Shown: piece by piece, positions 10,268-21,907 of the stretch | Layout: the number at the start of each line of letters is the position of its first letter | Numbering within the stretch: position 1 is the stretch's first letter | NCBI RefSeq assembly: GCF_009727055.1 | Contig: NC_052352.1 | Coordinates: forward strand, 29,051,283-29,115,282 | DNA length: 64,000 nt | DNA from: Benincasa hispida | Taxonomy: Eukaryota > Streptophyta > Magnoliopsida > Cucurbitales > Cucurbitaceae | Direction of reading: 5' to 3' | Program-made: the position numbers and the translations under genes | The notes under the pieces: generated by a model | What the model was told of the DNA's origin: nothing | Seen by the model: the letters and a program-made list of their open reading frames with translations, nothing else | The model's database searches: none

Positions 10268-11288
10268 CATCTAAAGAGTTTAGCCAGCTAATCTTAGATC
10301 GTTGGAGCCCATGATCTGTAGGTTCATTAGGTTCCTCTACTAGCTCATATGGAATAAACTTAGAACAGAATGATAGAATAGTTCGAATTGTTCGAATTAG
10401 GTGAAGAGAGAGAAACCGACAAGTATATGTGATATAGTGGTCTTTTTTTTAGTTTAGAGATACAACTTTAATATTTAAATGTGATTTAAATATCAAGAAT
10501 ATGAATATGTTCATATTGGGAAGCTCGGAAATAATAGAAATGGTTAAAGATGTAAAAAGTCAAAGAGTTGAATTTTGACTTTGAAAAGCCAAACTTTGAC
10601 CGACCTTATATTCAAATGTGATTTGAATTTCGAGAAAATGAATGCGAATTCATGCTCGGGAGGTCAAAATTAGTCAACACGGAAAAAATCATAAAAGGTC
10701 AAAATGTTGACTTTTTGGTCAAAGTTTGACTTTGACCAAATGACTATTTTGCCCTTTGACTAAAGTTAATGGAAAAATCCAATCTTTTGTTGGATAATTC
10801 CACTAACAAAATAGTGGGCTAGGTATTGGCTTATAGTGGAGATATTAAGCCCACTTAGATAGTGGATTCTAGGTGTTGGGTTTTTGTGAAGTTTTTTCAT
10901 GCAATTTTGCATTGCCCTTTTCTATAAATATGAGCTCGTGTTTTTGGATTAAAAAGTTTTGGAAATTTTGCAAAATTAGTTTTTAAAATTGGGATGAAAA
11001 AAAAACCAAACCCAACCCAATTTCACTATACTTTTTCCATCTCTTTTTCTCTCTCTGGTTCTTCTTCCATCGGGTCCCACAACCCGGTTCTAAGTCCAGA
11101 GAATAGTAGATCAGCTCTAGTGGTGGTCCATTCATGTTCGGGTGGAGATAGACGATTTTCGTGAGATTCAAAGATATTATTTCAAAATAACCCTAATTAA
11201 TTCTTTTAGGGTTACATGTTTATTTTGGGCAATTAGAGTAAAATCGATTCTTATTTCCACTGCGCATGTCGATTTTTCCATCAAAGTG

Positions 11289-11721
11289 GACATTTAAGTG
11301 ACATTTCCCAAGCTTGACACTTAGAGATTACATGCTAATGGAGTTTGAGGTGGAAGACATGCAAAATAGGATTTTGCATGTGTTTTCTCTACAAAAGGCT
11401 TTGTTTTTTAATTTTGCAAGACTAATGCTTCCACATCTTTTGACCTAAAATCTTCCACCTAATTTCTCTTTACTCTCCTTCTTTCTATACTGAAATTCCC
11501 TTATTTTCACTAACATAACGGTCCCACCATCGTGTTCTTCAACTAGGGAATAGGGGATTTACCGTTGGTGGTGTCGATCGAGCTCGGGAGAGGAAGATTG
11601 CAGTGGAGTCTTCAAGGTTGTATTCTCTATCCATTTTGCATGCTTATTCTTGTTTTTATTGCAATTAGAATGTTGTCGATTTCATCACTTCCGCTGTGCA
11701 TGCGTTCTTTATGTTCCATCA
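11289..11721 (+). mobile_element. Solo copia-type LTR, 3' part
   Basis: Continuation of the LTR begun at 7808. It contains the CTTCAAGGTTGTAT block shared with the end of the LTR at 4746-6730 and the terminal TGTTCCATCA. Confidence 0.8.
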
Positions 11722-12620
11722 AAATTGACATATCATATATATCTTTTCCTCCCACTGAGTATTTTAACAACCTAGGGTTTAATTCAATTAGAAAAACATG
11801 GCTAATTATTTTTACTAAGTGTCTGTTTATGTTTGCCCAAAAGTAACACTTACTTTGGAAAGTTAAACAACTTTGATCAACATTCATTAAACACTTTAAC
11901 TAATATTAATCAACAATTGCATGCTTGTAGCAAATCTATCTAATTTACCTTTCCAGGTAGGTTCCCAGGTAGGGGTGTCCGTTTCTGTCAGCTTAAATAC
12001 CCCAGCTTAGCCAGAACCCGCCTTAGACAAAAGGTCCCTTATAGATAGATTTATTACAAATTTAATCTTTTATACAAATCAATTTAATCCTATTATTCTG
12101 ATTTAAAAGATTAAACTTAGGTATCTAAACTCATTAGAATCATGATCTTAGGTCTGTCTCAATCAAATTTTAAAACTCTTTTAAAACATGATTAAAGCCT
12201 AAGTTTGCATGCAACTCTTTCTTATTGATTTTAATTTTAATTTCATTAATTAGAACTCTTATAAAAAATGAAACAATCAAAGTCAACCACATTGTTAAGC
12301 TAGACATCCACAAGAAATTTATAACTTTTATAAATTAACCTAAGTGTCATGCTTTATGCAATGTTCATTCATTACTACTTTATATAACTCTTATATAATG
12401 AAGTAATGAACTAAGCATACATGCTCTCACACACCCTTATACTATAACACTTATAATATAAAGATGATGCATGGATATGCTTAATGCATGCATATATTAT
12501 AACTCTTATATTATATGATGCATGAGCATGCTTTAATGTAATTTAATCATGCAAACTTCTATGCAATAACACTTATAATACAAAGATGATGCATGAATAA
12601 ATGCATAACCTATGGTGGGT
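11722..12620 (-). mobile_element. Copia C2 untranslated leader (part 2)
   Basis: An inverted relative of 26110-26930: the CTCCCACTGAGTATTTT, CTACCTGGGAACC and AGACAAAAGGTCCCTTATAG blocks are shared. No coding potential. The 12240-12600 part is rich in TATAA-NNN-TTATA hairpin words. Its far end, and the LTR of C2, are not identifiable. Confidence 0.65.
12240..12600. repeat. TATAACACTTATA hairpin-word cluster
   Basis: About six variants of an interrupted inverted repeat (TATAACACTTATA, TATAACTCTTATA, ATAACACTTATAAT) occur in ~350 bases, mixed with GATGCATG words. The related plus-strand leader at 26110-26420 carries the reverse complements. Confidence 0.65.
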
Positions 12621-13630
12621 TTTAAAACTATATGTCATATATTATGGCATATAAACAAACATACATCTCATGTACATTAAATAAAAATTGATGGACCAGG
12701 ATAATTATTCTCAAAACAGGAAAAATAAAGCTAACTATTACAAAGAGCATTGAGTCAACCGGTTCAAATAGGAAAACTGGGTCTTGAACCGCCGGGCAAA
12801 GCCTCATCACTTGATCGTGTAGCAGCTTCTTGTGATCGTCGAGTAAAGCCTATCGAGTATAAACGATCGTGCAATGTGGATCGAGTGCCTTTGGACTATG
12901 CGATGAGCATGAAGGCCACGCGATCATGTAGCGCACATCAAGGAACGCATGCCAGGAGATCGTACAGCTGACTATGCGATGAAGCATGATTGTCTAAACG
13001 ATCGAGGAGCAGGCGTCGAGTATCTATACCGAATGATCGAGTAGCCAGTGACTATGCGATGAAGTATATTGGTCTACACGATCGTTTAGTGCACTCGCCA
13101 TGTGTCGAGTATCATATACTCTATGCGATCGTTTACCTCGAGCGTTTACGCGATCGAGTAGCCAATGCAATACGATCGAGTAAACTCTTTACTCGATCGT
13201 GCAACATTAGCTATGCGATCGTTTAGTAAATACTACACAATCGAGTAGAACTTTTCTACACGACCGCATAGCTAAATCTAAATGATCGTTTAGCCTGGGC
13301 TACCCGATGAGACCAACCTTTGGTCTTCTTCCTCGAAGCAAACAACATCTCCATGCGTTTGAAGCTTCATCACGAACGATTCAAACAAAACAAAAAACTT
13401 GAATACAGACTCGATTTCTTGTTAATTATGCCCAAAAATACAGGGGCCTTTACAAATTAACTTTTGAAATGTAAAGAAAGCTTTAAACAGAGGCAATTAT
13501 CTTGAAAATATCCATCAACAATAGCATCCACAATCACACTTAACACTTAAATGCATTGTAGAATTCTTAAAACCCATCAAGACTGTAAATGACATTCAAT
13601 ACAACAATGGAATTTGGAATATCAAAACAA
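12621..13630 (-). mobile_element. Copia C6 internal / unidentified untranslated sequence
   Basis: Lies 3' (minus sense) of the primer-binding site at 13631-13647, so it should be leader of copia C6, at least near 13320-13630. I recognise no protein. The small ORFs at 12750-13226 are simply the translation of the CGATCG word array and are not genes. Confidence 0.4.
12805..13315. repeat. Long CGATCG palindromic word array
   Basis: About 17 degenerate words centred on GATCG in ~500 bases. Examples: CTACACGATCGTTTAG, TATGCGATCGTTTA, ACGCGATCGAGTAG, TAAACGATCGTGCA. The implied consensus is the palindrome CTAMACGATCGTKTAG. Spacing is irregular, about 20-45 bases. This is the densest array in the window. 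Confidence 0.8.
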
Positions 13631-13647
13631 CCTGGCTTTGATACCAA
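13631..13647 (-). other. Primer-binding site, initiator-Met tRNA type (C6)
   Basis: The minus strand reads TTGGTATCAAAGCCAGG, one change from the usual plant TTGGTATCAGAGCCAGG, immediately next to the LTR end at 13649. Typical of plant Ty1/copia elements. Confidence 0.85.
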
Positions 13648-13648
13648 T

Positions 13649-15676
13649 TGAAGGAACTCTAAAACTAGAGAACCAGTAAGCGGAAGCGAATCGTTCCAAA
13701 CTCCATTGAGAAAGAACACATACATTTATAGTCATACAAAAACAGTTATGCATAATGAATAAATTACAGCATGCTTCTTAAGTAAATACAAGGGGATCTA
13801 GTATAATACCTTTGAAGAACTCTTTCTTCACGTATTTCCCTCGATCAGTCTCCAACATATCCAAACAAGAACTCGAACACAACGATCAACACAAAAAAAA
13901 GCAAAAATTGGAAAATCCTCGATCACAACCGAGTGAAACTCGATCCTCGATCACCAATGAGTAAACAAGACATCACCACAAGATTACCTTGGTATTCTCA
14001 GTGTGAGAATCTAGGAGTTGTGGGCTATGTTTGATTTTGGATAGAGGAATGGAGGAAGTAAACGATCGAGTATTGTCAAACGATCATGTAGAAGAAGAAG
14101 CCTATTGCATAGACTTGATACTCGATCGTGTAGTAAACGAGTGTTATCGTATAGTAACTCAACGCTCGATCGCTTATGCTCTCTAATATTATCCCTTAGT
14201 AAAACCTTTTTTACTCGATAGTGATTTTTATTGCGAGATGTTTCGACTAAATGGTTTTGAAAACTATTTTTCCTTTTATCTCATAGTTACCATAAAATCG
14301 CAAATAACCTCCCATTCAAGTCGGTTATTAAGAAAAATAATTATTAATTATCATATAATTAATAAATTATAAATAAACACAATAACTAACTTATCATATT
14401 ATATTTATAACCTATAGTTTTAATATTGCATCATATGCAACATATAAACCATAATTCTTTTTCTATTTTATGGCATTTAATATAAATCATATTTATGTTA
14501 ATTCCTCCGATTAAATAATGTATCAAATACATCATATCAATTATATCACATATAATTGAATTAATTTAATTATATTATATATAATCAAATTCCTCTTGTT
14601 AATTTGAACACTTCAAACTAACCCAAAATCTGATTCTCAACTTGAATCCATTGAGCTACCAAGGGGACCTTATGAACCTGTAGCTTGAAGCTCCAACGAT
14701 ACGTGAATAACTAACTAAACTCTTTAATCACGATATCCACCATTCGTTAACTACCGAGCACTCCACTAAGGACCGACAGTTGCACTCTTCGCATTACAAA
14801 TATATTTCTATGTCCATTGGATATAACCAATACACCTTATGATGACCCTTCACAAATCGCTCGTAAGTATAGTAGGGTCAATTTACCATTTTACCCCTGT
14901 AGTTACATCTAACTTTTTAAGTACCACTGATTCCTCTAATGAACAATAAGTCATAGTCCTACTATGACTGAGTCCTCTCTTCCAAAGAGAGGGTGTGGCT
15001 ACTATGTTTAAGACGCGAAATCAGTCCTTAAGGGAGCAATTTATCTACTTACCCCTCCTTCGGGGAAGAAGTGAATTTCGTCTTGTGTAGCTGAGTTCCC
15101 AACTCCCCAATCAGACGAATCTCCAAAATGGTAGGCTTGTTGAGTTGGCAATCTGGCCACTCTAACCCATATAAATCAAAGGACCACCCTCATAGGCAGG
15201 AGTCCCAACTCACTTAGGATTCAGGTCATGTCACCTATGGTCATCCTAGTGAAATGTAAGTCTCTATTATCAATGGTGTTATATAAAGAGACTAATCATT
15301 TCATGGTCCAGTCTTATACAAACTTTTTGTATAGGACACCCCTGCTCGCATGTCTCCACATGAATGATCAAAATCAGATCATTTGTAGCACTTTACAACA
15401 CTTGTAACATCTATAAAGCGGGTCGTATCCGTAGTGTCACCAAGATAAGGTATCCCTCCTTATCCATCTACTACAGACCATTTAGGTTATTAATTTAAAC
15501 AAGATCCACCTATATGTCTCTATATACTTGTTTAAATTTTCATAAATAACCTCAGATCTTAGTTTATTGTATTGAGTAAATGCTTATAAAATCACACTTA
15601 TTTTATTAATAACAATATGTTTATAGAGTTTAAAAACTATGAGACTACCAGGAGATTTAGGACACCATTCCCAACA
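13649..15676 (-). mobile_element. Copia C6 5' LTR
   Basis: On the minus strand it starts TGTTGGGAATGGTGTCC (at 15676) and ends AGAGTTCCTTCA (at 13649), 2028 bases, followed by a primer-binding site. It contains the conserved blocks seen in the other copia LTRs here, an AT-rich TATA region near 14340-14420, and a CGATCG array at 14055-14220, downstream of the TATA region in the direction of transcription. Confidence 0.9.
14055..14220. repeat. CGATCG palindromic word array in C6 LTR
   Basis: Words AAACGATCGAGTA, AAACGATCATGTAG, CTCGATCGTGTAG, TTATCGTATAG and CTCGATCGCTTA. Counterpart of the array at 3540-3720 in the sister LTR. Confidence 0.7.
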
Positions 15677-16160
15677 CAAATCAACTCCAAATTGCTTCAA
15701 ATTAACCCCGTTATTCACAAAATGATTAATTCTGCCTCTTGATTGCTCGGTACCTACAAAATAGGGAAATAAACTAAAGGATGTATTGTCCCCAATGCAT
15801 AACATCTAGAACAGTCACACAATAGATGAGTGATACAAGCCTGAGTAATGAGTAAGGATCCACGAAACTGGATGGCGAACTAGTGCTTGAAAACACTTGA
15901 GCATCATCTCCAACCTAAAGATAAAAAAAAACAATCACGAGGTGGCTCTCTATCTTAAAAACAAACAGACTAATCAAATAACAGCTGAAATAAAGCTAGA
16001 ACACTTGGGTTACCTCCCAAGAAGCGCTTAGTTTAACGTCTTTAGCTAGACTAGGTCTCCAATTCAGACAACTTTCAGGGTGGTTTCATCATTCTGTGCA
16101 CAACAACACCTAAAATATATTACTTTCTCCCACATTGGCATTCACATAAAAAATTAGTCG
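15677..16160 (-). mobile_element. Gypsy untranslated internal segment
   Basis: 15690-15780 is an inverted relative of 20190-20218 joined to 21913-21990 (CCCTATTTTGTAG and AATTAATCATTT blocks). The 15990-16060 part carries the CTTGGGTTACCTCCCAAGAAGCGCTT block, which I recall as common downstream of gag-protease in plant Athila/Tat-type elements. No intact ORF. Confidence 0.5.
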
Positions 16161-18400
16161 AAGAACAGTTTTAAAAAAAAACATAGTCTTCTCTCCCCTC
16201 ATCTACAAGTTCAATATCCCCCTTACGAATATAATCCAGAAAATTTATTGTACTTTTCTCAGGAGTTTGTTCAGGACAACTTACCTTTTCCTTGCCTTTT
16301 TCTTTACCACGAGATTGTTCAGTATTTTTACCATCTACGTCCTTGATCTCTTGGCACAAACTTATAGGTTCATTAGGCTTGAAAGAACGAAAAATGTTGA
16401 ACTTTGCCTCTTCATCATTTACCCGAAGTTTCCATCATAAACACCAATCAATGCTCTACTAATGGCTAGGAATGGTCATCCAAGGATAATAGAAATTTTA
16501 GCATCTTCTTCCATGTCTAGGACCACAAAATCCGCTGGGAATATGAAATCGCCGACCTTAACCAGAACATCCTCTACTACACCACGAGGGTAAGTGAGGG
16601 AACAATCTGCCAACTGCAAGGATATCATTGTCGGCTGCACCTCTCATATGTTCAGTTTCCTATAAAAAGATGAAGGCATCAGATTAATTGAGGCTCCTAA
16701 GTCACATAAGGCTTTATTTACCGTCAGATTCCCTATAGTGCAAGGAATCGTGAAACTCCTAGGATCCTTCAATTTTTGCGATAGCTTCTTTTGTAATATG
16801 ACACTACATTCCTTGTTCAAGCTCATTGTCTTGTACTTTTCAAATTTCTTCTTTGAAGACAGCATCTCCTTCATGAACTTCACATAGTTTGGCATTTGTT
16901 CCAACACATCTACAAAAGGAATGTTAATGTGAAGTTTCTTAAAGATATCCAAAAACTTAACAAACTAATCATTTCCTTTCTTTTTCTGAAACACTGAGGA
17001 TAAGGAATTTTATTCAATACACCAGGAGAAGGTCCAGAATTACTCCCTGAATTGGATGATATAGAAACATCACCCGTTTTTCCTTGAATTGCTTTATCAG
17101 TTGGTGGACTCAATACTACCTGTTCCTCTATCTGGTCTGTTAGAGGATGCACCACATTTTCCCCACTTCTCAACGTTATTGAATTGCACTCTGCCCTTAG
17201 GTTCTTTTCCGTACAGCTAGGGAAATCTTCTTTGTTCATCATATTCAATGTAGCAGCTATCTGGCTAACCTGAACCTCAAGGTTCTGGATAGCTTTCCTA
17301 TGACTCGTTACCGTGCTCTCCAGGAAGTTGGTTCTACTCCTAGATTCTTTTATGAAATCCCCAAGCAAAGCCTCCATAGATGGTTTCTTTTAAAAAAAAC
17401 CTGAAGGTGCCTGCAAAACATTTTTGTTACTAGCGTAAGAAAAAATTTCGTGATTTCGAAAACCTGGGTGATAATGAGTGGATAGGTTCATCTGATAGGT
17501 ATTTTGATGGGTTCCTTGAAAGTGATTAGCTTGACGCACATAATTTGCCTGCTCAGAGTTAGGTACCTCCCATGAAGTGAGTGCATTACAAACCGCCATG
17601 GATGCAATTGACGGTTGAGTACCTATAGACAAGAGATTAATGGCATTAGTTAAAGTGGCCATCTACGCCTTTAAAGCGTTTACCTCATCGAGTTCATAGA
17701 CACCAACCACTTTAGATGGAGACCGTTCTGAAGGCCAATTATAACTCATGGCAGCCATATCTTCCAATAATGCCCTGGCAGCATCAACAGTTTTTGCAAA
17801 GATTGAGCCGCCTGCAGCAGCATCCAAGATGGATTTCGTCGTACTGGTCAACCCGTTGTAGAACAACTGGATCTGTAACCAGTCAAGATACCAATTTTGG
17901 GGACACTTTCGTAGCAACTTCTTATAACATTCCCATGATTCGAATAACTACTCGTCCTCTCTCTTATTGAATGTGCCAATTTCTGTTCTCAATCTGCTCG
18001 TCTTTGTAGGAGGGAAAATTTTATTTAGAAAAGCTTGGGCCAACTCATCCCATGTGGTTATGCTTCTAGTTGTAAGTGACTCCAGTCAGTCTTTAGCCTT
18101 GTCTTGCACAGAAAAAGGAAACAATCTCAGTCTAATGGCATCAGAAGAGACTCCATTTATTTATATCATCCTGCTAATTTCTAGGAAAGAGCGGATATGC
18201 TTATGCAGATCTTCGTGTGGAGTTCCTTTGAATGCGATGTCCCGTGCCATTTGAATTAGACTAGGTTTTAGCTCAAAATTATTGGCATTGATTGGGGTCT
18301 CAACTATGCCTGTTTGGGTTGTGGGAACAACTGGTTGAAAATAGTCTCTAATGGTTTTCACAGCTCCCCCTAGATCTCTCATGGCATCAAAATCAACTCT
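16160..18400 (-). pseudogene. Gypsy gag-protease remnant (Athila/Tat type)
   Basis: From 18400 down: Gag N-terminal part (18161-18382, FELKPSLIQMARDIAFKGTP, then a LHKHIRSFLEI block), Gag core (17663-17917, FYNGLTSTTKSILDAAAGG and TVDAARALLEDMA), Gag C-part (17390-17662, HYHPGFRNHEIFSY), a linker with TLRSG (16910-17377), then a retropepsin-like domain at 16644-16800 with LCDLGASINLMP. A further protease block (PADFVVLDMEED, IILGWPFLA) follows at about 16470-16560. At least four frame changes and several stops separate these parts. The RT, RNase H and integrase parts are absent. A Gag lysine-rich tail is seen at 16171-16359. The element is dead and lost its pol, which may be linked to the C6 insertion at 13649-15676. 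Confidence 0.8.
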
Positions 18401-18501
18401 CCGGTTCCTTTTTGCCTTTCTCGAAGTCCGTTCAAATTCAGGATCTAACGGAACAAGTTCAGCCTATTGACTTCTTTGCATACAATGATTCTCCAACCAT
18501 T

Positions 18502-18525
18502 ACAAAAAAAAAAAAAAAAAAAAAA
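18502..18525. repeat. Poly-A run
   Basis: About 22 A residues followed by CAACAACAAC, lying between gag and the primer-binding site of the minus-strand gypsy remnant. A simple repeat likely to be length-variable. Confidence 0.8.
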
Positions 18526-18600
18526 CAACAACAAAATGCCCAAATTAAGACCAACTCAGTCTTAGTAATATCAAGTTTGGGAAAAACATTTCGTGCCAGT

Positions 18601-18617
18601 CCCCGAAAATGATGCCA
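18601..18617 (-). other. Primer-binding site, decayed Asp-tRNA type
   Basis: The minus strand reads TGGCATCATTTTCGGGG, recognisably the plant Asp-tRNA-type site (TGGCGCCGTTGCCGGGG), with changes mostly at CG and C positions. It sits a few bases inside the LTR end at 18624, as in Athila and Tat elements. Confidence 0.7.
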
Positions 18618-18623
18618 AAAACT

Positions 18624-19735
18624 TGATGCGTGCAAAAGTGTATGCAATCGAAGTAATAAATCCCAAATAGGGTATCGTCCTCAGGGACCGGCATGAGCAA
18701 AATTTTCCTAAATCTCTTCTATCGCTTGAATAGTTACAGTATTAAGATCATTCAATTGCACCCCTTATTATTCTAAATTCATTCTCATGCAATTTCGAAT
18801 AACAATCTAAATTATTAGGTCCAGTGAATTAAACTCTCTCTCGAGACATCTAATTAATTTAGGTTCATTCAATTAATGACCAGTTAATCAAAAACATTAA
18901 ACACAAATAATTTAGAAATCCATGAAAAATCAATCAACTGTAAATTCAGTATTCAAAGTAACATTCTCTAAAATTCACAAACACCCTAGAATAATAGAAT
19001 TTAGTCACACATGATTCCAATAACAAAATTCCACAAATAATCAATCATTAATGCAAAAAGTAAATTAACGGAGAAGAATGATCTCCCTTCAATAGGTTTG
19101 AATCCCAATCATGATTGCCTTAACTCTCGTCACGAATCTCGTGTTGTTCACCAACAAAATAGCACGATCATGATCAATCTTCCCATCACGAACAACCCAA
19201 AGATGATCTTGGATCAACTTTTAACCAAAATCTCGAGTCTTCCACCAAAAAACAATCAGAACTATTGTATTCAGCTCTTGTACAGACTAAAATCACTCAA
19301 AATCGGCTCTGCCTCTTTCTCCCCTTTTTCTGGCGGCACAAAACTGCTATTTATAATATACTTGCAGCGTGCAACACTAGCGTCATGCCAGCCACACGTA
19401 GAAGTCGTAGTGTTGCAACGCTGCCCTGTTCCAAATTGCTCTCGAGTCTGCAGTGTCAAGTAGCAGTGTTGTAACGCTTGACCAACGTTGGCTCCACCGA
19501 ATTTCTCTCTAAACTTGCCTCTTTTCTTGATCTTGGGTCCTTGATTTCTTCCTAATTCCATAGACAACTAGTAATTGCTCAAAATTGGAGTTTTTCCCTG
19601 GGTTTTTTTGCTCATTTTCACACAACTGCTCCTGAAGCTTGGCTTCCTGAAATCACTCAATAAACCATATCAAACCAAACAAAAACTAGCAATAGTAGCT
19701 CTAAATTTGAAGGTAATAGAAGAACTTTTTAGATG
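18624..19735 (-). mobile_element. Athila-like LTR (5' LTR of the gypsy remnant)
   Basis: The terminus TGATGCG at 18624 follows the primer-binding site in the minus sense. It contains a TATA-like TATTATAAATAG near 19345-19356 and, upstream of it, a cluster of GCAACGCT words (19360-19490). The upper boundary, near 19735, is not sharp: beyond it a plus-oriented LTR of a related type begins. Confidence 0.65.
19360..19490. repeat. GTGTTGCAACGCT palindromic words
   Basis: Four or five variants (GTGTTGCAACGCT, GTGTTGTAACGCT, GTGCAACACTAGCGT) just upstream of the TATA box of the minus-strand LTR. Counterpart of the 2720-3000 cluster. Confidence 0.6.
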
Positions 19736-20218
19736 CTTTTCAACCTAGGAGGCTAAAGTTAACCTTCATTCATCTTCTTTTCCCTTTAGAATTTAGTGTC
19801 TTTAAGTTAGTTTTTCTTTTTGTTTTGGGTTGTAATCGATGGATTGAATGTGTATCTCGAATTTGTCAATGAATTAAGAGGTGACTTTTATCTAATTTTC
19901 TTTGAACAAGAGCCCTATGCTTAAATTGTTGAGTTTTCTGTAATTAAATTGTGATGTTCTTCAATTCTATGTTTTTCTTTGAATCTTGGTGAATTTAGAT
20001 TTGCATTTGTGTGTTGGACTAATGACCCTATCATGATTTCATATCTCCGCTAGTTAATTCCGAGCTTGCACGTTTCCTCGTAGTTCGTCTATGCTTGATT
20101 TTACCCCGGTAGCAATGGTTGAATGTGTATGTGTTAGCTCTTATAAAGAGCTATTATTCCTAGCTTACTTCGGGCTCTGAATTTTATATGTTTATTTCCC
20201 TATTTTGTAGTTATCGGG
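19736..20218 (+). mobile_element. Athila-like LTR/leader fragment, plus strand
   Basis: Inverted relative of about 2400-2690: shared TTAAGTTAGTTTT, TTGTAATCGATGGATT and AACAAGAGCCCT blocks in the same order. It is interrupted at 20218 by a solo family T LTR and resumes at 21913. No coding potential. Confidence 0.6.
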
Positions 20219-21907
20219 TGATAATAGGTAGAAATGCACGTTATTACCGTGCAAATAAGTAAAACAATGAGAGATTGCGACGGTAAAAATATACAAAATC
20301 ATGTCCAAAAGTGCTAAACTGAAGAAATTGCGTTTGCATGCACCCATCGCATAAAAGTAGCTAATTTACTTATTTTGTGCAGGAAAAATGCACTGGTACA
20401 AGTTAAATTGCGATCTAAGGAATTAGGCGTCTGCGCACATTGAAAGATTGCGATCGCAAAGTCATGCGATCGTATGCGTTCGCGAGAAGTCACTCAAGAA
20501 GGTGGCTGCAGAAAGACTGCGCATCAAAGTGATAGCATAATAAATTATGATAGGACGGAAAGCTGATGATGCTCGAATCCGAATTTAGTTGACAAGCCGT
20601 TAACGACACACTATAGCAAGTACACTCAACTTTTGGTGACCATTAATCGGCACATTAGAGCAGGAGATTTAATGACCGCCCATCATTGTAATCATTAGAG
20701 AGAAAAGCTTCTTCACCTTGAGCTCTATAAATACTGAAGGCCACCATCGTTAGAGAAGATCGCCATATATAGAATAGAGATCATATGCAAGATAGAGAGC
20801 CGTTAGTCTGTTCATAATTATACTTATACTTAGAAGACAGAGACAAGTCAAGAGAAGAAGACTTCAAGAGATTATTCTTAGACAGCTCGAAAGACTGTTG
20901 GGAAGCGCTACAAAAGGAGAAAGGTCCAACACTTGCGAAAGAAAGGACATTCATCTGGGCAGAGTTGGAGTGAAAAGACAGTGTAAAAGTCCACGGGAAG
21001 CAAGACATTGCTATCAGGCTTCTTATCTCTACATTCTATTGCTATTTTATATTCTGCATTTAATTTATAAGACAATGGAAATCTTATTTGAACTTATGTT
21101 CAACCTCTCCATACTTCGTATGAGTAGCTAAATTTTCGAATGGGTTGAGAAGTACTTAGCTAGCATGACCTAAGATTTACACTTTATGCGATCATCTTGT
21201 CTTATGTATGCGTCATTCACCCTTTAGAGATACTTGAAATAGTAGTCTAAAGAAAGAATTTAGACTTGAGAGAGTCAGATTAGAATCTAGGCTTGAGAGA
21301 GTCAGATTAGAACTACATAAGCAAGAGATAGAAACTTAGACATAAGTTTTGTTTGTTATTACGCATCGCATGCACCCTAGAAATAGGATATGATAGTATG
21401 CGGTCACCTTGTGTATGTGTGCATCATTCATCACCACATAGACAAGAATAGAGGCTTAGACATAAGTCCTATCGATATTATCGTATACATCGCATGCGTC
21501 CTAGAAATAGGAACTATGGCATTTTCATTGAGAGATGACATGCTGTTGTGTGTGTGTCGCATGATCGCATAACTTGAACGCAATCTTAGGAAGTGTTAGC
21601 TAAATCCCTTATCAACTCGTTCATCGCATACTCATTGTATTTCTCGATTTCATCAACTATTTACTTGAATCTGTCGTATAGGAAATATACTTAATCAAAG
21701 CACCATCCAACTTATTTGTTTTCACCACTACAAAGGAATCAAATTTATTGTTGCATATTTACTCAGTAGTCCCTATGTTCGACCCTGGACTTACCAGGAA
21801 ACCTAGTGAGGCTTATACTTGGGTTTTATTAGGAAAACTTGCATGTGCAATGCAAAACACATCACCGCAACTTCATACCATAATCACATCACATTTACAA
21901 CGCATCA
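20219..21907 (+). mobile_element. Solo family T LTR, TSD TCGGG
   Basis: Starts TGATAATAGGTAGAAATGCACG and ends CAACGCATCA, 1689 bases, with the exact 5-bp TSD TCGGG at 20214-20218 and 21908-21912. Host homology is continuous across it (compare 15690-15780, reversed). TATA box at 20725-20733; upstream lies a GCGATCGC-rich block (20450-20480). Solo LTRs mark past LTR-LTR recombination. Confidence 0.95.
20725..20733 (+). promoter_or_regulatory. TATA box of family T LTR
   Basis: CTATAAATA, about 506 bases into the LTR. The same box sits at the corresponding place in other copies (34006-34014, 43850-43858, 47989-47997, and reversed at 31584-31592). The copy at 62497 has TATAACTA instead. Confidence 0.65.

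Larger units (their letters stand above)
9194..11283 (+). mobile_element. Solo copia-type LTR, TSD AAGTG
   Basis: Starts TGTTGGATTTTATGTCC and ends TTTTCCATCA. The exact 5-bp TSD AAGTG is at 9189-9193 and 11284-11288. Its close relative is the LTR at 4746-6730. The copy is inflated by a 98-base duplication around a Tn5 junction (10131-10168). Confidence 0.9.

Noticed and set aside
12750..13226. Two short plus-strand ORFs rich in Arg and Ser
   Set aside because: They are translations of the CGATCG word array, with no domain or conserved start.
12805..13315. CRISPR-like array
   Set aside because: Repeats are short, degenerate and irregularly spaced, lie in plant LTR sequence, and have no cas genes nearby.
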